DNA of 64,000 nt from Clostridia bacterium (GTDB lineage Bacteria > Bacillota > Clostridia > Oscillospirales > Acutalibacteraceae), in the NCBI GenBank assembly GCA_017416485.1, contig JAFQCH010000023.1:125262-189261 (forward strand), read 5' to 3'. The notes under the pieces are model-generated. The model was not told the DNA's origin. It searched no databases and saw nothing but the letters and a program-made list of their open reading frames with translations. Below, piece after piece: positions 43,233-51,955 of this stretch. The first letter of the stretch is position 1. Each line of letters opens with the position of its first letter. Position numbers and translations under genes: made by a program.

Positions 43233-45425
43233 TTATTTTACTTCAAAATATTTAAACAAGAGTTCGTACTCATTTTCCAAGCCGACGCTGATTCGAAGCA
43301 ACATGCGTGCATCTTCTGCAGTCAGTTTGTCATCATAATTAACGTCCAAGCGATGTAAATATCTGTATGTTACCTCTTCAAGTCCGACGGAGCAGCGAAG
43401 TGCCATTCTTGCATCGCCGCTGTCGCACCCGGTTGCACCAACAGCGTCATACATATAAAGTGATCGCAGTTGAACATAATGGCTGTCTTCACAAACTGTG
43501 CAAGTGTATGTTGCAGATCCCAAAGAATAATCAGTGGGATATGTGTGCACTGTTCTCTCGTAAATATGATCGCCAAAATCGGCAATTTCAAAGCGCAACA
43601 AAACATCGCACACCTGACAGTGGGTGGTATAGTTTCCGTTTGTCATGCAAGTACCGCCAATTTTTTGTGCAGTTCCGCCGACATGACCAAGCGCATGAAC
43701 TGTTGACTTGTAAGCATTTGCATTACAGGATGAGCAAGATACCACTTGCAAACCATCAGAATCACAAGTAGGCTGAACAGTAATCTGCGTGTTTTGGTAA
43801 ACGTCGTTCTGTAAAAGACTGCTGTAGTTCAGGCTGATCCATCCATAAACATTGTTGTAGCGCGCATAAGCCCAATTACCGAGTGTGTAGTAAACTTCAT
43901 AAGAATCACCGGAAGATACATAAATGGTCGTTCCGTTGGTATTGGTGATTGATGCAAACGAAGTAGCCGGTCCCGACCGGATATTCATTGTGCTGTTTGC
44001 TTTGTAAACGGCAGGTGTCTTATTGAATTTGTGACTACAGCCTGCAATGTCCGAAAAATGACGCACCGATTGAATTCTGTTGCAATCAGCACAGTAAGAC
44101 AGCAATGTGCCGCCAATGGACTGAATTGCATTGAACGCAGATAAGGTTGAGCTGTCGGAAGACAGGTCATAATATTGCGCCGTATTCATTGAAAATGTAT
44201 CATTCTGTTTGAAGTCAACGGTATTGTTAGGAATAAACACTTGTTTTTCAGAATGACTGACCTGCGGTAGCAATTCTGTTTTTAACATCTCGCCGCAGGT
44301 GGCACAGGAAATACTTTGCAATCCATCGGATGTGCAGGTGGGATTCTGAACAATGACGGGGGAGGAATATTGATGAACATGGCCATCGCTGCCGGTAGAG
44401 TTATTACCTTCGAAACCGTTAAATCCGTATTGCTTGATAAATGTCGGGTAATCCCTGTAGCAATAATTCAGATCCAGTGCGCCTGATGCATTGTAACCAT
44501 CAATCGTTCCAGTGCTTGTGTATTGCCACAAATCATATCTTCCTGTATATGAAACTGTAGAATTGTACTGTGCATACCAGAACGCTCTGTTGCTTAATAC
44601 GGCAGGATCCACAACATTGGTTATAAAATTGTAATTCGTGTATACACCCGCATAATAACCTGCATTTTCAATGGTCGAACAAAAAGCATTTACGAGCATG
44701 TTATTCAGCTCCTTGCCGCCGTTGAAATGCGGTTTATCGCCATCTAAATCGTAATCTTCAAGGTCGAAGAAAATCGGCAGTTCCGCAACGAGGTGGTGTT
44801 GTTTCATTGTATCAAGGCAATATTGTGCCTCCTCTACGGCACCTTCTCTTGTCATGGCATAGCTGAAAAAGTAAAAGCCGACATTCATGCCAACTGCTTT
44901 GGCAGCCTGATAATGCTGTAGAAAGTAACTATCTTCATAAATGCTACCGCTGCCGTCAGAGCGTGCATATCGACCGCCAAGACGGATGATAACACCTGTT
45001 ATGCCGGAGGCTTTTATTTTTTGCCAATTAAAGTTGGACGGATTCTGAAATTGACTGATGTCCATAATCGCACTTGTTGCATCGTTCGGCGAGACAAATG
45101 AACGTATGTATTCACAATGCGCTACGGAAACCCAACCGTCAAACCCCTGATAACAGGTTTTGCCATATCCGTTGCTGACTTGAGTAACGATCAAATGCGT
45201 TCCGATCGGAATCTGAACTGCAACAGTATTGGTCGCATCTGTGTAAAGCAAAGGAGCAGAAGATGATGCACTTGTTCTGACATTCAGCACACTTGTTGCT
45301 TCATAATAGCCTGTTGTTGCATTTGCAGATGCACGCACCACAAGGCTATTATGTGTTGTCGGCATGAATGAGCAACACAAAGAAAATATGAGTATGAAAA
45401 ATATCAAATTATGTATCTTTTTCAA
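43233..45425 (-). CDS. Secreted GH25 lysozyme with SH3 and dockerin-like modules
   Basis: A 730-residue exported muramidase. Modules in order are signal peptide (about 1-32), SH3b (about 40-105), GH25 catalytic domain (about 118-310, IMDISQFQ and the DxE motif in IFFDLEDYD), Cys-rich CxxC repeats (CTSDGLQSISCATC and similar), a second SH3b (about 470-540, STMNIRSGPATSF), more CxxC repeats, and two dockerin-like repeats at the C terminus (GDARMALRCSVGLE and DVNYDDKLTAEDARMLLRISVGL). TTG 45425 was chosen for its AGGTGATC site and proper signal peptide; an ATG at 45452 is possible. Last gene of the pyrH-ispG operon. Confidence 0.88.
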   Translation of the reverse strand: MKKIHNLIFFILIFSLCCSFMPTTHNSLVVRASANATTGYYEATSVLNVRTSASSSAPLLYTDATNTVAVQIPIGTHLIVTQVSNGYGKTCYQGFDGWVSVAHCEYIRSFVSPNDATSAIMDISQFQNPSNFNWQKIKASGITGVIIRLGGRYARSDGSGSIYEDSYFLQHYQAAKAVGMNVGFYFFSYAMTREGAVEEAQYCLDTMKQHHLVAELPIFFDLEDYDLDGDKPHFNGGKELNNMLVNAFCSTIENAGYYAGVYTNYNFITNVVDPAVLSNRAFWYAQYNSTVSYTGRYDLWQYTSTGTIDGYNASGALDLNYCYRDYPTFIKQYGFNGFEGNNSTGSDGHVHQYSSPVIVQNPTCTSDGLQSISCATCGEMLKTELLPQVSHSEKQVFIPNNTVDFKQNDTFSMNTAQYYDLSSDSSTLSAFNAIQSIGGTLLSYCADCNRIQSVRHFSDIAGCSHKFNKTPAVYKANSTMNIRSGPATSFASITNTNGTTIYVSSGDSYEVYYTLGNWAYARYNNVYGWISLNYSSLLQNDVYQNTQITVQPTCDSDGLQVVSCSSCNANAYKSTVHALGHVGGTAQKIGGTCMTNGNYTTHCQVCDVLLRFEIADFGDHIYERTVHTYPTDYSLGSATYTCTVCEDSHYVQLRSLYMYDAVGATGCDSGDARMALRCSVGLEEVTYRYLHRLDVNYDDKLTAEDARMLLRISVGLENEYELLFKYFEVK

Positions 45426-45441
45426 GTGATCACCTGTATGT

Positions 45442-46488
45442 TTATAGTTCATTGATTTCTTTTAACAAATTTTCCAATAATTTGTCTTCAGTTACTTTGC
45501 GGATAATGGTACCGTTTTTGAAGATCAGTCCGCAACCATCGCCGCCGGCAATGCCGATATCTGCTTCTCTTGCTTCTCCGGGACCGTTCACAATGCATCC
45601 CATAACAGCAACTGTAATATTTTTTTTGCAATCTTTCAGGGCATCTTCAACCTGTTGCGCAAGTTGAATCAGATTGATTTTGGTTCTGCCGCAGGTTGGG
45701 CAGGAAATAATTTGAACTCCGTCTTTTCCAAGACCGATGGCTTTGAGAATGTCAAAACCTGCGGAAATTTCTTCAAGCGGGTCTGCTGTGAGGGAAACGC
45801 GGATTGTATCCCCGATGCCGTCCATCAGTAAAGCACCGATGCCTGCAGCTGATTTGATGAGCCCCATACGGCTGGTTCCGGCTTCCGTTACGCCGACATG
45901 CAACGGATAATTACATTTTTCAGATAAAAGTTTGTAGGCATCACGCGTTCTTACAACATCGGAAGATTTGATAGAAATGACAATATTGTCAAAATCAAAT
46001 TTTTCAAGCAGGGAAGCGTGGTACAATGCACTTTCAACCAATGCTTCAGGCGTGGGCGAACCGTATTTTTGCAGAATATGTTTTTCCAACGAGCCGGAGT
46101 TGACACCGATTCGAATCGGAATATTTGCTAGCCTGCAAGCATCTGCCACTGCTTTGACATGTTCGTCGGAGCCGATGTTGCCCGGGTTGATGCGAACTTT
46201 ATCAATACCAGCTGCAATGCTCTCAAGTGCAAGTCGATAGTCAAAATGAATATCTGCTACAACGGGAATGGAAACATGCTTCTTTAATTCATATACCGAT
46301 TCAACCGATTTTTGTGTCGGAACAGAAATGCGGACGATCCGGCAGCCTGCTTCCTGCAATGCAAGAGCCTGTTGCAGGCAGGACTGTTTATCTTCAGAAT
46401 CGGTGTTGAGCATGGATTGCACGGCAATCGGATGATTTCCGCCAATAAAAATATTACCGATTTTTGTTTCTTTTTTTATTATTCTCAT
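45442..46488 (-). CDS. ispG: 4-hydroxy-3-methylbut-2-enyl diphosphate synthase
   Basis: A 348-residue iron-sulfur enzyme (GcpE) of the MEP isoprenoid pathway. The N-terminal barrel has VQSMLNTDSEDK and ADIHFDYRLA. The 4Fe-4S cysteines are in ISCPTCGRTKINLI and GCIVNGPGEAREADIG. It starts 2 bases after rseP. The dxr-rseP-ispG order is typical of Firmicutes. Confidence 0.96.
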   Translation of the reverse strand: MRIIKKETKIGNIFIGGNHPIAVQSMLNTDSEDKQSCLQQALALQEAGCRIVRISVPTQKSVESVYELKKHVSIPVVADIHFDYRLALESIAAGIDKVRINPGNIGSDEHVKAVADACRLANIPIRIGVNSGSLEKHILQKYGSPTPEALVESALYHASLLEKFDFDNIVISIKSSDVVRTRDAYKLLSEKCNYPLHVGVTEAGTSRMGLIKSAAGIGALLMDGIGDTIRVSLTADPLEEISAGFDILKAIGLGKDGVQIISCPTCGRTKINLIQLAQQVEDALKDCKKNITVAVMGCIVNGPGEAREADIGIAGGDGCGLIFKNGTIIRKVTEDKLLENLLKEINEL

Positions 46489-46490
46489 AA

Positions 46491-47669
46491 TCAGTTCACA
46501 ACCAGATTTTTAATATCATTGAAACAGATCAAAGCCATTAGTCCAAGCAACAAAATCATACCGACGGCATGAACAAGGGCTTCAAATTTTTGCGGAACGG
46601 GTTTTCTGATGATCATTTCAATGAGCACAAAGAAGATTCTTCCACCATCCAATGCCGGTAAGGGCAAAAGATTGACAAGGCCGATATTGACTGTAATGAA
46701 TGCCAAAAGGAAAAGCACGGAAGAATAATCCTGTTGCGTGACAGCCTGTGATGCTGTTTCAGCAACAATGTTGACTGTGCCGATAGGGCCCGAAAGATCG
46801 TCAAGGCCATACTGCCCGCCGATCATATCAATCAGACTCAAGTAGACAAGTTTTGCCATTGCTGCCGTTTCTTTTACAGCATAGACACCGCAATTAAGGA
46901 TGGTTACTTCATTTTGTGTAACAGCAAAATAGAATGGAGCGACATCGTTTGTGTCATCAAAAATGAAATTTTCAATAACAATTGTTTCACCGTTACGTCT
47001 TACAGTCAGGTCAGCACCGTCTGCACCACTTCTGTAAAACAGGCAATAAGAGAGATCTCTTGTTGAGTAAACTCTTGTGCCGTCCACTTTGATAATTTCA
47101 TCTCCAACCAGCAAAGTATTCTGTGCCGCAGCTACCGCATCGGAAACATAGCTGATTTTGTTGGAAAGAACCGTGCCGTCCGAAAACAGCATAACGGAAA
47201 TCAATACCAAACCGAGAATGATGTTGAAGCTTGCGCCTGCGGCAAGAACAATCAATCTTTGCCACGGTTTTTTGCTGCAAAATGCTGATTCGTCTGTTGA
47301 ATCACCGTTTTCACCTTCCATGGCGCAAAACCCGCCAATCGGCAACAATCGCAGGGAATATTCCGTTTCTCCGACTCCGTCAGGCAGAATTGCTGCTTCA
47401 CTCGCTTGTGATTCTGCATCTTTCGCTGACTTTTTTTCTTTCATCAGAGACGGAAAAAAACGAATCTTCTGACCTTTTCTTTTTTTGAACAAAGCAGGTC
47501 CCATGCCGATTGCAAATTCATTGACTCTGACTTTAAAAAGTTTTGCGGTTATAAAGTGACCGAATTCGTGCAGTGCAATGATGATGCCGAAGAATAATAT
47601 TGCCAATAATATCGGCCAGACCTTGCCCCACAGAAGTTGTACGTTTATTGCTAACGGTAAAACTGACAA
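46491..47669 (-). CDS. rseP: Site-2 zinc metalloprotease RseP
   Basis: A 392-residue intramembrane protease of family M50. The zinc motif HEFGH is in the first membrane segment (about residue 34-38), a PDZ domain lies in the middle (LVGDEIIKVDGTRV) and the second catalytic motif is in LLPLPALDGGR near the C terminus. It likely cleaves membrane anti-sigma factors. A TTG start at 47669 follows GAGGTGAT. An insert of about 45 charged or Ala-rich residues (KEKKSAKDAESQASEAA) separates the first two parts. Confidence 0.93.
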   Translation of the reverse strand: MSVLPLAINVQLLWGKVWPILLAILFFGIIIALHEFGHFITAKLFKVRVNEFAIGMGPALFKKRKGQKIRFFPSLMKEKKSAKDAESQASEAAILPDGVGETEYSLRLLPIGGFCAMEGENGDSTDESAFCSKKPWQRLIVLAAGASFNIILGLVLISVMLFSDGTVLSNKISYVSDAVAAAQNTLLVGDEIIKVDGTRVYSTRDLSYCLFYRSGADGADLTVRRNGETIVIENFIFDDTNDVAPFYFAVTQNEVTILNCGVYAVKETAAMAKLVYLSLIDMIGGQYGLDDLSGPIGTVNIVAETASQAVTQQDYSSVLFLLAFITVNIGLVNLLPLPALDGGRIFFVLIEMIIRKPVPQKFEALVHAVGMILLLGLMALICFNDIKNLVVN

Positions 47670-47680
47670 TGTATATCACC

Positions 47681-48829
47681 TCATATGCCGACGCGATTTA
47701 AAACCCTTTGACGTGCTTCGCGTTCAACATCTTCTATCATTTCTAAAGTATATGTTTTTTGTGCGCAATCAATGCTGAAAGCAGTGCGGATCAGTTCACT
47801 GATTTGCAGGAAAGAAACTTTTTCTTCACGGAAGAGACGGTTTGCTTCTTCATTTGCAGCATTAACAGCAGTTGGATATAACCCACCTTTTTTAAACGCT
47901 TCACGGCAGATCGATAAACAATCGAATGTTTCTTCGTCCGGGTCGAAGAAAGTCATTTTTGCAAGCTTTGCAAAATCAATGCTTTCACTTGGGGACTCAA
48001 ATCTATCGGGATAAGTAAGTGCATATTGAATAGGGATCCGCATGTCAGGAACACCCAGTTGCGCAATCACAGCACCGTCCGCAAATTCAACTGCGGAGTG
48101 CAGAATGCTTTCTCTGTGAACGATAATATCGACCTGATCAGGGGTTACATCAAACAAATGGCAGGCTTCTATCAGTTCAAGGCCTTTGTTGAACATGCTT
48201 GCGGAATCGACCGTGATTTTAGCCCCCATGCTCCAGTTCGGATGTTTGAGAGCATCACGGATGGAAACATTTTTCAATTCGTCTTTTGTTTTACCGAAAA
48301 ACGGACCGCCGGATGCAGTAAGAATGATTTTTTTTAAGCTGCCGTTTTGGGGAGATGCGGCAAGGCATTGAAAAATAGCGGAGTGTTCGCTGTCAACCGG
48401 CAGAATCTTTACATTGTTTTCCTTTGCCGTATTTTTGACGAGATCGCCGCCTGCAACAAGAGATTCCTTGTTTGCCAATGCCAATGTGATTCCGTTTTGC
48501 AGTGCTGACAATGTCGGGCGAAGGCCCGCCATACCGACAATTGCATTCAGGCAGATATCATTTTCAGCCAAAGCGGCGCATTCACAAACGCCGTCTGTTC
48601 CGCTGAGAATCTTTGTGTCAGTGTCCGCAACACGAATCCGCAGGTCATTTGCTGCTGTTGCACTTGCCATTGCTGCATATTGCGGTTTACAACGACGGAT
48701 CAATGTTTCCATTTTTTTGCTGTCAGTATTAGCTGTCAGCGCAGTGGACTTATATCCTTGTTTTTCAATTACATCAATCGCTTGTAAGCCGATTGAGCCG
48801 GTAGCTCCGAGTATAGCTATTTTTTTCAT
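47681..48829 (-). CDS. dxr: 1-deoxy-D-xylulose 5-phosphate reductoisomerase
   Basis: A 382-residue NADPH enzyme making 2-C-methyl-D-erythritol 4-phosphate, the second MEP step. It begins with the Rossmann motif LGATGSIGLQAIDV. The metal/substrate site includes PVDSEHSAIFQCL and ASGGPFF, and the dimer loop HPNWSMGAKITVDSASMFNKGLE is present. Length typical. It lies 15 bases after cdsA and 11 before rseP. Confidence 0.97.
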   Translation of the reverse strand: MKKIAILGATGSIGLQAIDVIEKQGYKSTALTANTDSKKMETLIRRCKPQYAAMASATAANDLRIRVADTDTKILSGTDGVCECAALAENDICLNAIVGMAGLRPTLSALQNGITLALANKESLVAGGDLVKNTAKENNVKILPVDSEHSAIFQCLAASPQNGSLKKIILTASGGPFFGKTKDELKNVSIRDALKHPNWSMGAKITVDSASMFNKGLELIEACHLFDVTPDQVDIIVHRESILHSAVEFADGAVIAQLGVPDMRIPIQYALTYPDRFESPSESIDFAKLAKMTFFDPDEETFDCLSICREAFKKGGLYPTAVNAANEEANRLFREEKVSFLQISELIRTAFSIDCAQKTYTLEMIEDVEREARQRVLNRVGI

Positions 48830-48844
48830 AATACATCACTTAGC

Positions 48845-49720
48845 TTAAGTAAAGATGAAATGACCGAGATCATATTCGATCAATGTGCTGACAGTGATAT
48901 AGAGCAGGGGAATAACAAACATGGAACTGTCAAATCTGTCCATAACACCGCCCGTACCGGGAAGGAGATTGCCGAAATCCTTGATGCCGTTCTGTCTTTT
49001 GATAACGGATGCTGCGAGGTCACCGAATATACTGATGACAGAAAGAATAATTGTCATAACAGCAGTAAAGATATAGCCGACTTCAATATGGAAGAAATGT
49101 CTGAAAACGGTAAGCAGAATGAGAGTAAGGATTACGTTTGACAAAACGCCGCCGATTGCACCTTCGATCGTTTTGTTCGGGCTGATTTTGGGACACATTT
49201 TGTGTTTGCCGAAAAAGCTTCCTGCAAAGAATGCCATGGTATCGGTCATCCAACAGCAGAAGAAGGAGAACAGAATAAAAAACATGCCATAAGATTTTCT
49301 GCCGCCGAAAAGATCGGCATCGGTTGTATAGATATCACGCAGATAAACAACACAGGAAAAACCGTAATGCAAACAAATGCTCATCAATACACCGGCGGCA
49401 GTTGATTTGAATTCCATATTTTCATGCTTAATAACCATCATTGTCAGAATTGCAACTATATAAACGGTAATAAATGCCGCAGCGGGTAAGTTAATATGCT
49501 CTATGTACTCAGCTATGATCGGACCTGCTGCTGTGAACAGCAATGTAATTGCCATAAAGCCCTTGTTCTTAACACCGAGCGCATGTTCAATTTCATACAC
49601 ACCGATGGATGCAATAATGCTGACGCAGATAGCAAAAATCGGTACGGGCAAAAATGCACTGCTCAGCCAAAGCAGAGCCCCAACCAATGCGATGAGAGCA
49701 GGTATAACTTTTTTAGACAT
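48845..49720 (-). CDS. cdsA: Phosphatidate cytidylyltransferase
   Basis: A 291-residue integral membrane enzyme that makes CDP-diacylglycerol for phospholipid synthesis. About eight membrane segments are followed by the family signature SIFGDLAASVIKRQNGIKDF and the C-terminal LLPGTGGVMDRFDS. The start has CGGAGGAAATAA. A gap of 75 bases with a perfect hairpin separates it from uppS. Confidence 0.95.
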   Translation of the reverse strand: MSKKVIPALIALVGALLWLSSAFLPVPIFAICVSIIASIGVYEIEHALGVKNKGFMAITLLFTAAGPIIAEYIEHINLPAAAFITVYIVAILTMMVIKHENMEFKSTAAGVLMSICLHYGFSCVVYLRDIYTTDADLFGGRKSYGMFFILFSFFCCWMTDTMAFFAGSFFGKHKMCPKISPNKTIEGAIGGVLSNVILTLILLTVFRHFFHIEVGYIFTAVMTIILSVISIFGDLAASVIKRQNGIKDFGNLLPGTGGVMDRFDSSMFVIPLLYITVSTLIEYDLGHFIFT

Positions 49721-49762
49721 GTTTATTTCCTCCGAAAAAAATAAATGTTTATAAACTGCAAT

Positions 49763-49788
49763 AAGCGGACGCCGAAAACGTCCGCTTG
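49763..49788 (-). other. Hairpin between uppS and cdsA
   Basis: AAGCGGACG and CGTCCGCTT pair around a short loop in the 75-base gap. There is no U-run on either strand, so it is more likely an mRNA processing or stability element than a terminator. Confidence 0.45.
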
Positions 49789-49795
49789 CGTTGCA

Positions 49796-50521
49796 TTATA
49801 TTCCGCCGAAACGACGGTGTCTTTTTTCATAATCAGACAAAGCCTGATTGAGATGTTCTTCCGTAAAGTCAGGCCACAGCACATCTGAAAACCAGAATTC
49901 AGAATAAGCTGATTGATAAGTCAGAAAATTGGACAAACGAAGCTCGCCGCTTGGGCGAATGATCAGATCAGGATCCGGCTGTCCTGCTGTGTACAAGTGA
50001 TCGGCAATCAATGCTTCATCAATTTGTTCTGCATTCAGATTACCCAGCTTTACTTGTTTTGCTATTGCTCTGACTGCTTGCAGAATTTCCTGGCGGCCAC
50101 CGTAATTGATGGCAAGATTAAGATGCACTTTGTTGCAGTGCTTTGTCTGCTCTTCCACAAAATCCATCAGACTCCGAAGCTCATCAGGCAGCCCGCTTTT
50201 GTCTCCCAAAAAATGAAGACGGATCCCTTTTTCAATGTTTTCATCCAGTCTGTCAATGGCTTCTGTCAAAAAGGAATCAAACAAATTCATAATTGCATTG
50301 ACTTCTGTTTCGGGACGATTCCAGTTTTCGGTCGAAAAAGCATAAAAGGTGATATAGCGAATGCCGAGATTGCCGGCATATTCACCGATTTTGCGGAATG
50401 TTTCACTGCCTTGCTTATGCCCTTCACTACGTGCAAGTCCCCGTTGTTTTGCCCAACGCCCGTTGCCATCCATGATGATGCCCAGATGCTGCGGCAGAAC
50501 AGAAAATTGTTTCGCAGCCAT
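49796..50521 (-). CDS. uppS: Undecaprenyl diphosphate synthase
   Basis: A 241-residue cis-prenyltransferase that builds the C55 lipid carrier for peptidoglycan. It has GIIMDGNGRWAKQRG with the catalytic aspartate, YAFSTENW, NYGGRQEI and the C-terminal DLIIRPSGELRLSNFL and WPDF motifs. It starts 2 bases after frr. Confidence 0.97.
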   Translation of the reverse strand: MAAKQFSVLPQHLGIIMDGNGRWAKQRGLARSEGHKQGSETFRKIGEYAGNLGIRYITFYAFSTENWNRPETEVNAIMNLFDSFLTEAIDRLDENIEKGIRLHFLGDKSGLPDELRSLMDFVEEQTKHCNKVHLNLAINYGGRQEILQAVRAIAKQVKLGNLNAEQIDEALIADHLYTAGQPDPDLIIRPSGELRLSNFLTYQSAYSEFWFSDVLWPDFTEEHLNQALSDYEKRHRRFGGI

Positions 50522-50523
50522 TT

Positions 50524-51078
50524 TTAGATTTCCATGATTTCTGCTTCTTTGTCGGAAGCAATCTTTTCGATCTGCTTAACAAAATCATCGGTGATTTTCT
50601 GCACTTTGGTTTCACCGTTTTTCAAATCATCTTCAGTAATTTCGGAAGACTTCTTCATTGCTTTGAGTTTTTCAATGGAATCTCTGCGGATCTGGCGGCA
50701 GGCAACCTTGCTTTCTTCGGCTGTTTTCTGCACATCCTTGCAAAGCTGTTTGCGGCGTTCTTCGGTAAGGGGAGGGAAGTTGAGGCGGATCACTCTGCCG
50801 TCGTTCTGCGGGTTTATGCCAAGGTCGGATGCCTGAATGGCTTTTGCAATGGCATTCAGAACGGAAGCATCCCACGGCTGAATGGTGAGCACGCGGGCTT
50901 CCGTTGCAGAAACGGTAGCCAACTGCTGAATGGGAGTTGCTGTGCCGTAATAGTCTACCGTGATTTTGTCAAGAACGGCAGGATTTGCTCTGCCGGCGCG
51001 GATCGTTGCATATTCTGCAATGAGAGCATTGATGGTTTTGTTCATTCTTTCTTTTGTGTTGGTAAATACTGCATCCAT
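50524..51078 (-). CDS. frr: Ribosome recycling factor
   Basis: A 184-residue factor that splits the post-termination ribosome together with EF-G. Family stretches are IRAGRANPAVLDKITVDYYG, ILTIQPWD-like VLTIQPWDASVL and IRLNFPPLTEERRKQL. The start follows CGGAGGAACATT. It sits between pyrH and uppS as in most Firmicutes. Confidence 0.97.
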   Translation of the reverse strand: MDAVFTNTKERMNKTINALIAEYATIRAGRANPAVLDKITVDYYGTATPIQQLATVSATEARVLTIQPWDASVLNAIAKAIQASDLGINPQNDGRVIRLNFPPLTEERRKQLCKDVQKTAEESKVACRQIRRDSIEKLKAMKKSSEITEDDLKNGETKVQKITDDFVKQIEKIASDKEAEIMEI

Positions 51079-51101
51079 AGTTAATGTTCCTCCGAAGTAT
51101 G

Positions 51102-51806
51102 TTATTTTACAATAGTTCCAATATTTTCACCGTGAACGGCTCTGTAAATGTTTTCAGGATCGTTCAGGTTGAAGACCAAAATGGGCAATCGGTTGTCGCT
51201 GCACATTGCTGCGGCTGTGCTGTCCATAACGCCGAGATGTTTTTCAAGCACTTCATCTTGTGTGAGCGTGTCATACTTGACGGCATCCGGGAATTTGCGC
51301 GGGTCTTTGTCATACACACCGTCAACATTGGTGGCTTTGAACAGAATGTCTGCATCAATTTCAATGGCGCGTAAAGATGCTGCTGTGTCGGTACTGAAGA
51401 ACGGACTGCCCGTGCCGCCGCCGAAAATAACAACGCGACCGCGATTCAAATGGTGTTCTGCCTTGTTTTTGCTGTAGGGTTCGGCCACACGCACCATGTC
51501 AACACTTGTCATCACACAGGCTTCACAGCCGATCTGGCGAAGACCGTCGCACAGTGCAAGTGAATTCATAACAGTTGCCAGCATACCGATACTGTCAGCT
51601 GTTACTCTGTCCATATCGCCGCTTGTTCGGCCTCTCCAGAAATTGCCGCCGCCGACAACAATGCCGATCTGCAGACCTTCGTCTGCACATTTTTTAATAA
51701 CGGAACAGACTGAACGGACGGTATCATTATCAATACCTTTACCGGCAGTGCCTGCGAGGACTTCACCGCTTAATTTTAACAAAATTCGTTTATACCGTAA
51801 TGCCAT
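51102..51806 (-). CDS. pyrH: Uridylate kinase
   Basis: A 234-residue UMP kinase of the amino acid kinase fold. It has LKLSGEVLAG at the N terminus, GGGNFWRGRT, DADILFKATNVDGVYDKDP and the C-terminal VFNLNDPENI. ATG 51806 is set by GGAGG 5 bases upstream; the ATG at 51818 overlaps that site. First gene of the pyrH-frr-uppS-cdsA-dxr-rseP-ispG-lysozyme operon. Confidence 0.96.
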   Translation of the reverse strand: MALRYKRILLKLSGEVLAGTAGKGIDNDTVRSVCSVIKKCADEGLQIGIVVGGGNFWRGRTSGDMDRVTADSIGMLATVMNSLALCDGLRQIGCEACVMTSVDMVRVAEPYSKNKAEHHLNRGRVVIFGGGTGSPFFSTDTAASLRAIEIDADILFKATNVDGVYDKDPRKFPDAVKYDTLTQDEVLEKHLGVMDSTAAAMCSDNRLPILVFNLNDPENIYRAVHGENIGTIVK

Positions 51807-51834
51807 AATTGCCTCCATTTGCTTTATCTTTTAT

Positions 51835-51863
51835 ATAATACTTTATTTACGCGCATTTGTAAA
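51835..51863 (-). promoter_or_regulatory. Sigma-A promoter of the pyrH operon
   Basis: Minus-strand TTTACA (51858-51863), 17-base spacer and TATTAT (51835-51840). Confidence 0.7.
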
Positions 51864-51878
51864 GCATTTTTTTATTGC

Positions 51879-51907
51879 TTGACTAATTTTTTACTTTGTT
51901 GTATAAT
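51879..51907 (+). promoter_or_regulatory. Sigma-A promoter of the NahK-like kinase
   Basis: TTGACT (51879-51884), 17-base spacer and TATAAT (51902-51907). Back to back with the pyrH promoter, 15 bases apart. Confidence 0.78.
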
Positions 51908-51955
51908 ATGACTGCTTATGGCAAATAATTGTCTTTTCAGAAAGGCGGACAAATT

